From Vigna angularis (lineage: Eukaryota > Streptophyta > Magnoliopsida > Fabales > Fabaceae), in NCBI RefSeq assembly GCF_016808095.1, contig NC_068976.1, forward strand, positions 14,595,663 through 14,659,662: a DNA stretch of 64,000 bases, given 5' to 3'. The position numbers and the translations under genes are program-made. The notes beneath the pieces are model-generated. The model was not told where the DNA came from, ran no database searches, and saw only the letters and a program-made list of their open reading frames with translations. This document shows positions 12,554 to 25,449 of this stretch, piece after piece (within the stretch, counting starts at the first letter, position 1; every line of letters begins with the position of its first letter).

Positions 12554-12927
12554 AGTGTTACTCCCTACCCCACTCCACGTTTTTTTCTACACTCTCACAT
12601 TTTCTAAAAGTTTCAAAACTTCTTTTTGTATTTTAAAAAAACCTACACTCATCTTCCTTTCTTTAACGGATTTCGAGATACGTTGAAGGATTTTCTAAGT
12701 TTTCAAAATCCATTGAAGTTTTCGAAAAATCTTTTATCAAATTTCAAAATATATTAAAAAAAGTTCTTCAATAAGTTTCGATGATGTTGAATTTTTTTTT
12801 CTTAATGGATTTTGAAATTCATTAAATTTTTTTTCGAAATCTTCAACAAATTTTAAAATCCACTAAAAAAGATATTTATTGAATGTGGGGGTGCAGAAGA
12901 AAAGTGGGAGGTGAAAGGAGTAACACT
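12554..12927. mobile_element. MITE-like element with about 50-bp inverted termini
   Basis: The left end AGTGTTACTCCCTACC and the right end, reverse complemented AGTGTTACTCCTTTCACC, continue as imperfect inverted repeats for roughly 50 bp, including TTCTRCACYCYCACATT. The interior carries repeats of the type 'aatttcgaaat-cgtt'. No transposase. No convincing target-site duplication seen. Confidence 0.6.
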
Positions 12928-15900
12928 CCTTTTTCCAACCTATGGGCCCTTTTAGTCCATTGTTCGGTCCATAACATATATATACAGAGCTTCATAATTA
13001 TATTATTTTAAGTTTTGATTTTTATAAAAGGTAGACTTATTAAGTTTTAAATCTAAAAAAATTTGCGTAAATTGAGTTTTTGATAAGTTTTTGCAGTTAT
13101 ATTAAATATTAAAAAAATTATACTTTCTAATTTTTCTGTTCATTAAATAATGTAAGGATTATCTTTTTTTAGCATTTTCTTTAATTGTCATGTATTATAA
13201 TTTTGTAATTCTAATGATATTAATCACTGAAAAATATCTTGAAAAGACTGAAAAAAATATTGATTATCAAACCTCAATTAAATACAAATCATTTTAAGAA
13301 AATTAAATTAAATTTTCCTATATGTAAAACTAAAATTTCTTACATTATTATTTTTCTTCTTAAACACAATTAACCTGGCTCACACTTGAAATTTAAAAAA
13401 AATAAAAAAAATAAATAATAAAAAAAAGATAAGTTGATCCTCTAAAATGTTATTTTATTCTGTGTGACTTTGTATTATTACTTATGAATTGAACCTTAAC
13501 TATTTTCTTTGCTCGAGTGGTGTTTAATATTTATTTAAGCAAAAGTAGCAATCATTCACAATTCTCAATTTAACGGTTGAAAATTGGAACAAAATCTATG
13601 CTTTGAATTCCAATACCCATTTATTTTTATTAAACATTACTTACTAATAGAGTTTCTTGGACTTAATCCAATTTTGAACCGATGTTAATCATGTTTATTT
13701 TAATTAAGCATCTTTAAAGTGATGAAATTGTTAAAAAATATTTGTTCTTATGATGTGTGTTTGATACGTGGAGAGAAGGTTTTGAAAATTCAATTGAAAG
13801 TGTGGAACGCCTTTTCTTAGCGGTATGAAATATTCAAATAAGATATCTTCTTAAAACTTGGATGAATTGAAATTTATAGTCTATTCGTAAGAATTATAAT
13901 ACTCAATATAGGTTTGCTTTAATTTTATTCTGATATTATTTTTCAAGAAACAGTTATTATTGTCGTCAACTTCCTTATGTTGACCAGCATATTAATCAAT
14001 ACAGAAAAATGATATTTTTTTCTTAGAAGAAAATCTCAATATGAGAATTTTAATATAATCTTTTACATTGACAAGGGATATTTTTCACTTGTAATTAAAT
14101 AAATATTTGTAAGTGGTCTCACAACAATTTTAATAACGGATAATATAATAAATTCAACAAGCTTTAATAAAATAAACTTTAACACTAAAGAAACAAACCT
14201 TAAATCAAAACAAACTTAAAAAATAAAATTTATGATCAGCTTGACATTAAGCTCACACCCCAAAATAGATATATAATTTGTGATCATATCAAAATTTTAT
14301 TATAAAAAAAAATAAACGTAATAAAGAATACAAAACATGGATAATCATATCAAATCCATGAAAACTATATAAAAAAACTATATTACACATAAAATAGATA
14401 AATAATACCTATTATATATAAAAGAAAAATCAAATAATAACATTAAACAACACATTAAGTCACTTTTATTATTTTTTATTTTTCAATCTCAAATTTCCTA
14501 ACTTATTTACATAGACTTTTCGATCACAATGAAACTCTTTAAACTGAACATTGCGAGAGATATCCAAACATATATGTCATCTCCCCCTAAAGTTTCCAAG
14601 ATATTGAGAAGAAAATACTTGAGAAACTCACATTATATATTATCTTGTTTTTTTTATATTAATATAAGATATCCATTAAATAAAATATTCTATATCTTCT
14701 TTAATCTTATCTCTTCTCTAATTTATCTTTCTAGAAAGTTGAGAGTAATATATATGTATGATTGATGATGCAGCCTAGAGGGATGATGTATATAATAGCA
14801 ATAGTCAATAACCATACTATGGCTGACCAGAATATTACGGTTTCTCGATGTTCTTCCGTAAGACACGAGATCGTTGTTGAATTGTATTTTCATACTTGGA
14901 CATCACTTCTCACATAGTTTTTTTGCAAATTAAAAGAAAAAGGTTGAATTGAAATCCTCAATGTTTCATTTTTCAACGAATGTCCTCTATTTTACCTATA
15001 TTGTTTTTGCCTCTCAATAATTTTGAATCTTCCATTTTGACTTTCACGTGCTGTTTGTCTCCATGCAGGAAAATAAACCAAGAGTGACAGTGACGGATTT
15101 TATCCAAACTAATTCCTCTGTTTTCTGATCTTATCATTTCACTCCACAAATCACTTAATAATACCAAAACTGAAACTCACCTTCTCTATTCATATGAATT
15201 CATGCTCGGATGAAATTTGTCTACTCAATTGTAATAATAAATTTTTATAATTATATAAAAAACAATATACAGACACTAAAATTATAATTTAATTATTAAC
15301 GTGTGTGCTTCCAAATATCATGTTTTATCTTTTCAGTATAATATATTTGAATCTCATCTTTATCGAATGATATTTTTAAAATTAATCATGGTTTTGAAGT
15401 TTGGATCGCTATAATTTTATTCTTAAAATACGTTTTGAAAGGTAAATTTTTTTTTAATTATTTTAAACATCAATTTTTAAGCAAGTGAAAGTATTAAATA
15501 TGGTAGGAATAAAAATTAAAAATAAAATTGTAAAAAATAATAAAGAAAAACAAATATAAAAATTGATGGTAAGTTATATTTGTCGGTGATTTGAGTTACG
15601 AGAAGAGAAGGAAAGTGGGAAAAGAAGGTCAATCATAATTCAACAACTTTTATTTTATATTTTAATTTAGAGTTGCCAATGTGAGAAACCTTTACTTTCT
15701 TCTGGAAACATAAAGCCTCCATGTTTTTTATTTTTTTCTGAAAGTTGTTGTTTTGTTTAGCTTATGAAACACAGATGCGTGTTGTTTCTTTCTTGTGAGT
15801 GGAATAGTGGTAGAAGTAAGAGAGTGTAGTTTCCATTGGACTCAACAATGTCTCACTGAGCTCAATGACATCTTGCCAAGCTTAACATCATCTTTTCCAA

Positions 15901-16905
15901 ACTCAATAAAATCTGACAAAGTTCATAAATTCAGTGCAGAATCGTGGTGGTCGACTTCTCGTGTTAGTGTTTTATTCAATTTATTTATTTCCACACTTAA
16001 ATTTTTTAATACAGTAATCATACAAAATGTTTATGTTATTATTATATTGATTTAATTAGAAAATGTAAACTTTTGAAATTTTGAAATGATTTAAATGAGA
16101 TGTTTTATACCGACGATACTTTTAATTTGTATAATGACATTTTTTATATTAATTTTGAAATTAGTATAAAAGAATTAATATTTTTTATACTTCTATTCCA
16201 GAACCGTATAATTTTTTTAACATATATATAAAAATACTTTTGATATAGTGGTCCAAATCAAAATGACAAATGGAAACCCCAAACAGGAGAATGTTAACAC
16301 GGTACGACTTTGCTATTAGGCTTATGTTTTCTCTTTCATTTCATTTTTCTAAAGTATTCTTATTTTTCTCAATCACGACAAGGGGCATGTGTGTCGCGTG
16401 ATTTGGTTGTTAACTTGATGGATGTTTCAAAATTGTAAAAAATATATTATTTATGTTTTTAGTTTTAAATATATTTTACTTTTGTCCTTCGTTATATAAT
16501 GTTATCTTAAAATAGCGCTTTTAAAAAATAATTAAGGATAGGAATCACAATCTTCCATCAAAATTAATTTCTAAAAACTCAAATGTTTTTAATGCTTTAA
16601 TAAACTTTATCTGGATATTTCTCTAATAATATTTGAAATAATAAATTTTAATCTTTATAAAATAATTTAATTTTAATTTTAAACTGATAAAATATTTTGT
16701 TTTTGACTTTCCTGCTTCAATTATGCTAGCATGTGCATATACGCACCTCCATTTGTCACTTCTCATAGATTTATTGTCCATTCCAAAAAAAAGTTCGATA
16801 TGATTGATGATAAGCTAAAAAATCATTAAAATAAACTATTTTTAACCTGTATATTAAAACCGTAAGTTTTTCTTTTTTTAATATATGGTGATTTAAGAGG
16901 TGTCT
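12928..16905. other. AT-rich intergenic region, no gene seen
   Basis: About 4 kb without a supported gene. Open frames at 14529-14765, 14973-15167 and 15795-16055 lack domain signatures and coding bias. Confidence 0.55.
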
Positions 16906-17400
16906 TGTAACATCCCAAAATATAGTAATTATCATAATCAGAATTAATTACATTAAGTTAATAAAACAGTGCAGTCTTACAAAAACCGAACGAGCGTTAA
17001 AAGCCGAACGGCTTAATCATACAGAAACAACGAGCGCGATAAAATACAGAAGTTCAGAGACGAACGGTCTTACAACACTATGACCGAACGTTCAAAATAA
17101 CATTAATAAAGCTAACTACAGAAACCCGCGGGCGCTCTAAGGCTCGGCTTTAACTTCGACATCCACCAGATTCGCGTCTTCCAAATTTTCCTCTTCCAGC
17201 ACCTCTTCAAGTGACGCACCTCCATCTGCTCACACCCACACGGATGATCATTGCAAGGACAAGACGAACGTACATAGACGATACGACAACACAAGGAAAA
17301 CGAAAGGGTAAGCTTAAGTAATTTAATTCATACTTCAACATATATACTAACAATTCAAATCATTCAACACATAACTCAACATAAATCATCATCCAACATA

Positions 17401-17505
<105 letters not shown>

Positions 17506-18216
17506 CGACCGTCCGGACCGTATGAATCTGTGTAGTTACAAGCGTCCTTGCACCCGAATGGTGTAGTAACTGGGATACACCAAACAGCTGCCACTCGAGG
17601 TCAGTCCGTTCTTACGTCGCCCATGTTAACTTATGGACTAAGGACTTCCTGCCGTTCCCACACATGACATACTTCCTCTACATGAAGATAGTATTCACGG
17701 AACATCAGGATGGACTGCGAGTCTTAACTTATCCACAGTCATACTTTACCAAATTTAATATTCAATATATATCAGAGTCGTTCCTCCATGGAACACTCGT
17801 TCAAATACCAAAATCATAATTTCACTTCTTATAGTGTTCGCACACCTTAATACTTCCTTTTATTTATATTTTCATTCTATGTTCCACTTCCATAAAAGAC
17901 GAACGTTCAATCCTCTACACAACGAGGACGAACGTGACTTTCGCGAGAATCAGTTAAATGAACTGACTCTTAGCGATATAATATAAATGATTCAGAATAA
18001 TTTGGATTTAAAGACCTTAGACTAAATTCAAAAGAATAAAGATACAACAAGACGAATATTTAGTACTCTGGAAACAAGTGTTTAACAGGATCGACCGCCA
18101 GTCAATGACCGAAAGCGAATACTCATTTACTGATTATTTGAGACGAACGCTATTTACGTACGTTCTGAAATTCAAAGGTATGGACGAGCGTTCGGTATAA
18201 GACCGTACACTCCTCA

Positions 18217-18391
18217 GGACGAACGCTAAATATAAGACCGAGCGCTATTTAGGACGAACGCTCAGTGTAGGACCGAGCGCTACTTAAAACGAACGCTTGG
18301 TGTAAAATCGAGCGCTATTTAGAACGAACGCTCAGTGTAAGACCGAGCGCTACTTAAGACGAACGCTTGGTATAAGACCGAGCGCTATTTA
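18217..18391. repeat. Tandem array, five 35-bp units
   Basis: Units start at 18217, 18252, 18287, 18322 and 18357 and are all exactly 35 bp. Each has GACGAACGCT-like and GAGCGCTATTTA-like halves. Alternate units resemble each other more (CTCAGTGTA versus CTTGGTRTA), suggesting growth by 70-bp steps. Confidence 0.9.
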
Positions 18392-19552
18392 AAGTGTAAG
18401 GGTATAATTTGAAATCATTTAAGTTAAGGTATCTGGTATCACTATGCTGAGCCGAACGCTCGAACATAGTATTTCAAATGAGGACGCTCGTTCTCGGACA
18501 GAATTCTTCCCAAATGAAAGAATTCCACTCTAAGTCATTTTCAGAGAAACCGAACGATATAAGACCGTACGATGACGAACGTATTTTATCATATGATAGA
18601 ATCATTATATTCAGATTTCCATTTTCATCTAAACTTAATATTTCTCATACGATTCACAATCTTATCATTTTTGATTCATCATTTAATTCACATACTATAT
18701 AGAATTCATATAAATCATACTATACAATAATCATCCATTATCCAATTCATACGTATCAACCAACACATACCATATTCATTCATGCATAACAGCGATCGTT
18801 CAGGCATACTCAAACACAGCATGCATCTCATACATTTTATTTCTATCATGCTCGCACACAATCATATACATATAAACTAAATTATTAAGCTTCCCTTACC
18901 TGGATAGCAGTGTACTCCCAACAAGCGAGATTTAGCGCTTCCTCTAACAACTTCCTACTCTCAGGTTTCGCTCAACAGTTTCCACTAAATCTAAAACACC
19001 AAAAATCATAAACGACTCAGACCTAAAACTCGTGCATGCAACCAGAACTAGGGTTCGCATGAAACCAACAGAACGAACGCTTAGAAGTGAGACCTTACCA
19101 GTTCCGATCAAATTTCTGTTCGGTCCAGAATGAAGCTCACGTCTCCAGGAACGTTTCTACGGTTCTGAAACGTGATCGGAGAAGGAAATTGTGAGTTACA
19201 GAAGAGAGAAGGTGAACTGGTTCTAGAGAGAAGTTAGAGAAAATGAAGGGTTTTGGCTTTGAGGAAGAAGAAGAGTGCGTGCAGGTGAGAGAGTGTTTTT
19301 CGAAACTTAGTTTTGTCAAATCTCACGCCCAAACGAACGAGCGTCTCCTCTGCTGACACCTGCACTCCCACTTCTGACTTCCGAAGCTTCTACGTGACAC
19401 ATGGCGCTCGTGCATGCAGTGCAAAGTGCGTTTTTAATGCACTGGACGTGTGGCGTGGTGCTTTTATGGAAGCAACCAAGTGACTCAGCAGTGCAATAAT
19501 AACAGATTTGACAGTATAATCATGTTTTAATTTTTCGAGATCTCACATGTCT

Positions 19553-21587
19553 TCTTAAACAAATCAAGTAATCTAGATGTTGTTAGTGTGTGCTGACAAT
19601 TCTAGAAAATTAAGGAAAATTAATAAATAAATTTAAACAACGACAAACAAATAAATAAGTTTAAAATTTTAGTTAAAAATTTATATAAAATATGAATAAT
19701 ATAATATAAATAAATAAACAAAAAAAAGTAAAAAATAGAAGTTGTATAAATATTGATTTTATATATATAGTGTCAATTATGTAAAAATAATAATGTGTTA
19801 ATATTAATCATAAAATTCATATAAATAAATAAAAATATTTCAATGATTTATTCTTAATATATTCACAAAACTAAATTGGAATTCCATTATGGTGCTCAAA
19901 TCAGTAGGTTAAGTTGTACTCAAGTACTCTCGTTCTTTCATTTCCATATTTAATGATAATAACCTTATAAAATTGATTAAAATGACTCATTATTTTGGTT
20001 ATTTAGATTTTGAGAGGACGATAAATGTAAATTTTAAGTTCTAACTATTTTTGTTTTTTAAATTAATAAATTGATGTATATGACTAAAAATAAATCTAAT
20101 AACACATACAAAAATATTCTATTTGATTATGTATTTAAATTTTTTAATATTGAAATTTAGAAAGATAAAATGATTTTATTTACGAATGTTATAGGATAAG
20201 TTTTATTTGCTAATTAACTTAAGATAAGATGAATGTTGGTAGTGGAAGGAATTGTTTTGGTTTAACTATATGCGTGGTATTTTTAGAGAAAATCAAAGTC
20301 AATATGTCGATAGATTTTTAGTATTTTTTTTTTATATTTATGTTGAGATTATGATTGTTATTATGCTTTGAGGACACACACTTATATAAAGAATTTTCAA
20401 AAATTTTGGTTGAAGAGTGATTCTACTTTAATCTGTGAAAGTTTCATGATTCAATTACCGTTTCTTGGGTCTTAAAGGAATATAACAATAGTGTTTGTAT
20501 TTTTATAAGTAAACGTAGTTCAAAATTTCTCATTTTTCTTAAGAAAAATCATTGTGTTTAGAAGTTAGTTAATCTTATAGAACATTATAAGTGATTTAAT
20601 GTTTATTTCCATATATTATTTGAACTTTTTTATGTTTCCTGTATAATTTTTTTTCTTATAATTATTAATAGATTTTGAAGGTACGAATGTAGCTTAATCA
20701 TAAAGTTCATAATAATATCTATATTTTTTTAAGTTTATATATTTTATATTAAGATATTTTATAGTGAACATTTAGAATTTTTTTTTAATTTTGAATTTGT
20801 TTTCAAACAAGATATCTTGGGACACACAACATCCACTTTTTTACAAATAGGGATAAAAACTGTTTAACACGAGTCACGTGGAAATCTTATAATCCACGTA
20901 AGATTTTAGAATGTAGAAAGTAAATTAAACATTATTATGACATACCATGTGGTTCTTCTTTTTTCACAAAATAAATTATACTATAATCATCCTAAATTAT
21001 TTGTAGAAGTAAAACACGTGTACTAATATAAACATATTTTTAGATAAATTTTCTTTTGAATAACTTTTTTTATATTTCCTTAGATTTTTGGATTATTTTT
21101 TGCATGTTGTATGCATATATAGTATTCAACTGTTAAAAAAATTTGGACGTGCGCTGGTAATAACAATATAAATTATTATCAATAAAATGTTAATGGAAAG
21201 ATTTAACGACAAAGCTTAGTACATGTTAGCATTTCTTTACCTATTTACAATGAACAAAAATGAAAAAATAAATAAAAAGATTAAACATGCAACTATTTAT
21301 TTAAAATAAAATAAACATTTGTAAGAGAAATAAATTAAAAAATGAAGATAAGTCAAGAACTATTGTTGAATTGAAAACTGTCAATGCCCTTGTAAACTAG
21401 CTTATCTCTATTTTAATTTTCATTGAATTCAACTGTTTGAGATAATAATAGCATACCACATAACATAACAGTCATAGTATAAGTTCCACGGTTTCGTTCT
21501 TATCTCAATAAAAATCCATTAGTCTTCAGAATCCGGTGTGCTACAAAAAGGTCCACATCACTTCCTGCTCACAGTTTCTCACACAAC
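19553..21587. other. AT-rich intergenic region, no gene seen
   Basis: No supported gene. A G-box-like CACGTG lies near 20876 and the 3' end should contain the promoter of the gene at 21680. Confidence 0.5.
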
Positions 21588-21600
21588 AATATAAATATCT
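21588..21600 (+). promoter_or_regulatory. Possible TATA box
   Basis: AATATAAATATCT about 80-90 bp upstream of the ATG at 21680. Confidence 0.45.
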
Positions 21601-21679
21601 ATATCCACACTGCTGTTCGTTTCATATTCCAACCTTTTTATTTCTTTACCAACAGTTACGATTCAACTCATATTCCAAA

Positions 21680-22126
21680 ATGAAGAGGAGTGAGAGCAAG
21701 CTGATGAGGATCATTGGATCGCCGATAAGAGCGCTGGGGAAAGCGAGGGACATGTACGTGCGGAGCATAACCAACTGTGGCCAGCACGTCAGCTACTACG
21801 GCGATCCCATGGAAGGTGCCGGAAGGTTCTCCAGGAGTCACAGCGTCGCCGCCACGTCGGTGAGGTCCGAGGTGAACGACGAGGATTACGCGGAGCTCGT
21901 GAGAGCCGCGTCGGCGAGAACAACCTTGGCCAACCGAATCCACGTTTCGAAAGTGTTGCCGAAGTCTAGCAGCGTCGGGATGGCGAGGATCGACGAGGAT
22001 AAAGCGGTGGAGTCGGAAGGAGGCGTGGCTTTCGCCGCCGATCTGTATCCGAGGAGTAGAAGCTACGCTGTGGCCAAGAGCAAACCTGCGTTTGAAACCG
22101 TTGTGAAGGTTCAGGCTAGGAAGTAG
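21680..22126 (+). CDS. Plant-specific protein of unknown function, 148 residues
   Basis: Single-exon frame. The ATG at 21680 is preferred over the open extension to 21536 because the sequence before it is AT-rich with a TATA-like motif and the conserved-looking part begins at MKRSESKLMR. Residues 8-35 (LMRIIGSPIRALGKARDMYV then RSITNCGQ) form a basic, probably helical block that I associate with a family of small plant proteins of unknown role (recalled from general knowledge, not searched). A Ser-rich stretch with FSRSHSVA follows at 50-57, then an acidic DEDYAELVRAASAR motif (67-80), and a basic C-terminus rich in Ser/Arg/Lys (about 124-148). No signal peptide or membrane span. The local GC content is much higher than in the flanks, as expected of real coding DNA. 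Confidence 0.85.
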   Translation: MKRSESKLMRIIGSPIRALGKARDMYVRSITNCGQHVSYYGDPMEGAGRFSRSHSVAATSVRSEVNDEDYAELVRAASARTTLANRIHVSKVLPKSSSVGMARIDEDKAVESEGGVAFAADLYPRSRSYAVAKSKPAFETVVKVQARK

Positions 22127-22559
22127 AATCGCTTAGGTTAATTAGAGCAGAGATTTCAATTGAATTTGTAAGAATTTTTCTTCTTCTTCTTCTCTGTTTG
22201 TGGTTCCTGTTTTGGAGAATTAAACGCATTCTGTTTGAGTTTATGTGCATTGATTTTATTGATGATCTGAAAGATTTTCTTCTAATTAAGACTTTTTGGC
22301 TTTGTTTAAGGACTATTAGAATTAGAACTTATACATTTAGGCATTCGCATGTTTTTAATCATATTTTTAATTGGAGTAATCGTATCTAATTTTTATCACA
22401 ATGATCTACTTTAAGGATTCCAATTGGATAACACATACATTTTATATATTTATTGTTTTGAATTAAAATAATTTGAGAATCTAATATTTACTGAATAAAT
22501 AATAAAAAGCAAATACATTATTACAACACAAATAAATCACATAATCCCAAACATATAGT

Positions 22560-22802
22560 TTTAGACTGACTATTCGAATAAGGTATGAATGTCGAAACCA
22601 CACAAGGTTAGTTCGTCAACTACCTATGTACAAGGAACACCAGACCATATACTAAGACATCCTGCCACTCCTCACACAAAATCTCCTTCTCTATCTGAGA
22701 TGGAACGATTATTGGAGCGTCATGATAACCTCCAAAATTGAGCTCCCTACATTCATACCAACACTACATGGCACCACCATGTAACCTCTCCACAAGGGTC
22801 AT
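22560..22802. repeat. Possible degenerate LTR remnant
   Basis: Phrases such as ACTAAGACATCCTGCCACTC followed by CTCACACA resemble the part of the large solo LTR around 17635-17665 (CTAAGGACTTCCTGCCGTTC, then CCACACATGACA). The similarity is patchy and the borders are unknown. Confidence 0.3.
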
Positions 22803-23243
22803 GGAATCGACTACACAGACACCTATGCTCCAGTAGCAAGGTTGGAAGCCATTTGTATTCTTCTATCATTTTCCGCGTTCAACAAAATCAAGTTATATCA
22901 AATGGACGTCAATAATGCATTCTAAATGGCGATATTAAGGAAGAACTGTATGTGGAACAACCGTCAGGCTTTGAGTGCCAAACGAATCCCACACACTTCT
23001 TCAGGCGTAACAAAACCTTATATGGTTTAAAGCAAGCTCCTAGAGCTTGGTATGAACAATTAAATCTCTTCCTTATAAAAAAATGGTTTCACTAAAGGTC
23101 TAGTAGACACCACGCTCTTCAAGAAAAATACTAATCAAGACTTATTTATGTTAATGACATTATCTTTAGTGCTAGTGATGAAAAATTATGTGGAGACTTC
23201 TCGATTATGATGCAAGAAGAGTTCGAGATGAATATGATACGCT
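22803..23243 (+). pseudogene. Ty1/copia reverse transcriptase fragment
   Basis: Translation over several frames shows the copia RT order: GIDYTDTYAPVARLEAI, LYQMDVNNAF, GDIKEELYVEQPSGF, KTLYGLKQAPRAWYEQL, then LIYVNDIIFSASD and MMQEEFEMNM. There are in-frame stops (after NNAF, after KWFH) and at least one frameshift. The catalytic YVDD box reads YVND, so the fragment could not polymerise even if the frames were intact. No LTRs were found nearby; it is an old truncated insertion. Confidence 0.9.
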
Positions 23244-23980
23244 AAACTAAATATAAAATTTAGTTTATTAGGTAATATAAATGATTTTCTCCATTATCTT
23301 TCATCTTAGTTTCGTTTAATTTGAAGAATCTTTTTTTTTCTTTGAAAATTTTCTCTCTTAACGTTTCATACATTTTTTTCTTTGTATAAATTAGTTTAAA
23401 CAATCAACTATATTTCAAGAAATGTAATTTTTAATTTTACTGAATTAAATTATTTTTAAAGTATATACTTTGTTAGTTTTATTTAATATTTACTTTTTTA
23501 TCACGTGCAAATATTTTATTTTCAATTTCTTTTTAAATAAAATTGAATTATTTATAGTTTCATATTATCTTGAAGTAGGTTTGATTTGAACTTATTAGTC
23601 TTGTCATCTTAATCATAAGCAATATAAAAAGAAAAGTTTTGACAATCACACTTTTTTTTAATAAACAACTATCTGGAACACTTTATAATAATAAAATATT
23701 AAATTAACATAAATTAAAATAAAAATTGAAATCATTCGATAGAAAATTAATGAAAAGAGTTGTGGCTAGTTACACATGATAAAATGGTTTTTCTTATATT
23801 ATTGATGAAAAAATTACATGAACAATTTTTAACATGTTGGTTGCATTTCACTGAAATGTGAGATGTATTGAATGTATTCTATAATATTGTGGATGATGAT
23901 TTAAGGTATTGATATATTTAATTTTGGTGGATGAGACATGTTGATGTAAGAATTGAAGGGTATCACTTGCTATGGTTGCT

Positions 23981-24239
23981 CTATAACATGTCATGAATAC
24001 TTTTTCTCCTCTTTTGCTCTTGTGATTTATTTTGACGGATAAAATAATTTTTTGCATGGTTGGCCACTTGACTTGAACTTTTTGTTTGAATGTAGGCTGA
24101 AATGTTTTTCCAATCTCCTTTTCCATATATATTAAGTCCTTCTAAAAATCCCCTGTACTCAATAAACAAATATAAAAATTAATATAATGTTATGGTATAA
24201 AATAAGTTATAAACATTATGATTATATTAAAAATGTTAT

Positions 24240-24271
<32 letters not shown>

Positions 24272-24627
24272 CTAAAATTTGAAAATCAAAATATATTAAA
24301 ATTTGAATCAAATTCTAAGTCTAATTTTGCGTTCAAGTTTAAAAATTAAAAATATATTTATCTTAAAAATATATGATAGAAAAAGTATTGACACTAAAAT
24401 CACCTATGTTCCTCTGCAGTCCATATTATCCTTTTTCTTTTCTTTGATTGAAACTGCATGCTCTGTGATGTTTGAGACGACGACAACATTAAAAGAGCTT
24501 CGACAGCGATCGGAAGAGGGTGGTGCTGGAAGGCGGCTGGATCATTGAAGGTGTCCAATGGCACATCAATCAAGTCATACCATTCTACACTCAACTCCTT
24601 CCACCAATTCGCACTTTGCTCTGCCAT
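23981..24627 (-). CDS. Truncated SHAQKYF-like single-MYB gene, copy 1
   Basis: Exons complement(join(23981..24152, 24404..24627)) give 131 residues. Exon 1 carries the acidic, Trp-rich N-terminus (MAEQSANWWKELS) and ends within the MYB repeat (RIIWTAEEH). The intron is 251 bp with GT-AG ends. Exon 2 completes the repeat (GFLEGLNIYGKGDWKNISAY) and has VANHAKNYF where the family has VASHAQKYF. The frame stops just after KSIHDML. Compared with copy 2, one base is missing at the HDMV/HDML point and the rest of the C-terminal region is largely deleted; its tail survives out of frame at about 23848-23980. It may still make a short DNA-binding protein without an effector tail, or be a pseudogene. 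A TATA-like motif (minus strand, about 24725-24735) mirrors that of copy 2. Confidence 0.7.
24247..24271. repeat. (TA)n run in MYB copy 1 intron
   Basis: About 12 TA units within the intron of the truncated MYB gene. Confidence 0.85.
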
Positions 24628-25267
24628 TGCTCTTTCTTCTTTGCTTTCTTTCTTTCCAACTCACTATTAGATAAATTCACTCTGAATGCTTTCTATCTTT
24701 CTTACTTTTCTCTTCAACCTATATCTTATTTATAGACAAGATAACATGATACACTGAATTTATCTATGAAAATAATGTTGAAGATATTAATGAGATCATA
24801 TTTAAAAAAGAATATCTTTTTCACTTAAATTATGTGTAATTCTTTGAAAATGGATAATACAAGTTATAGAAGATATTATTTAAATTGATTATACAATAAT
24901 CGAATTGATAATATTATGTGAATAGGATGCTTTATTCTATTTATTGTTTTTCTTTATAAACGGGTTAAAATAAAATACATAAGAGACTTTTAAACTTAAA
25001 GTACGAAACACTAAAATATAAGACTTTAAAAGGTAGCATTTAATTTATCTTATTTATACATTCAATTGTAAACAAGTTATATAAGCTATTTTATTATTCT
25101 TTAAACTATGTTTGAATATTTTGTTATTATTATAACATGAATTTATGTAATAAGTTTAATTGTTATTATTATTATTATTATAACTTAATTTTAAATATTT
25201 TAATTATATGTGTGTGAAGAGAGATATGTATTCAGCTTAACTCAGCTCCTTAACTAAAATAACTAAC

Positions 25268-25271
<4 letters not shown>

Positions 25272-25351
<80 letters not shown>
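25272..25351. repeat. (TA)n microsatellite
   Basis: About 39 TA units between the promoter-proximal DNA of MYB copy 1 and the repeat that matches the upstream DNA of copy 2. Confidence 0.96.
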
Positions 25352-25356
<5 letters not shown>

Positions 25357-25449
25357 TTGAATAGTTCTTATATGTGTGATTCTAAAAAAAAATTAATCGA
25401 TGCTTGAGATTTTAATTGATACGGTCTAAACTAAATATTAATTATATTA

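Noticed and set aside
14764..14776. TGATGATGCAGC, reminiscent of a miR172-like core
   Set aside because: It lacks the TGATGATGCTGCAT order and no complementary arm was found.
21668..21943. Minus-strand frame inside the 21680-22126 gene
   Set aside because: Shadow of the GC-rich plus-strand coding region.
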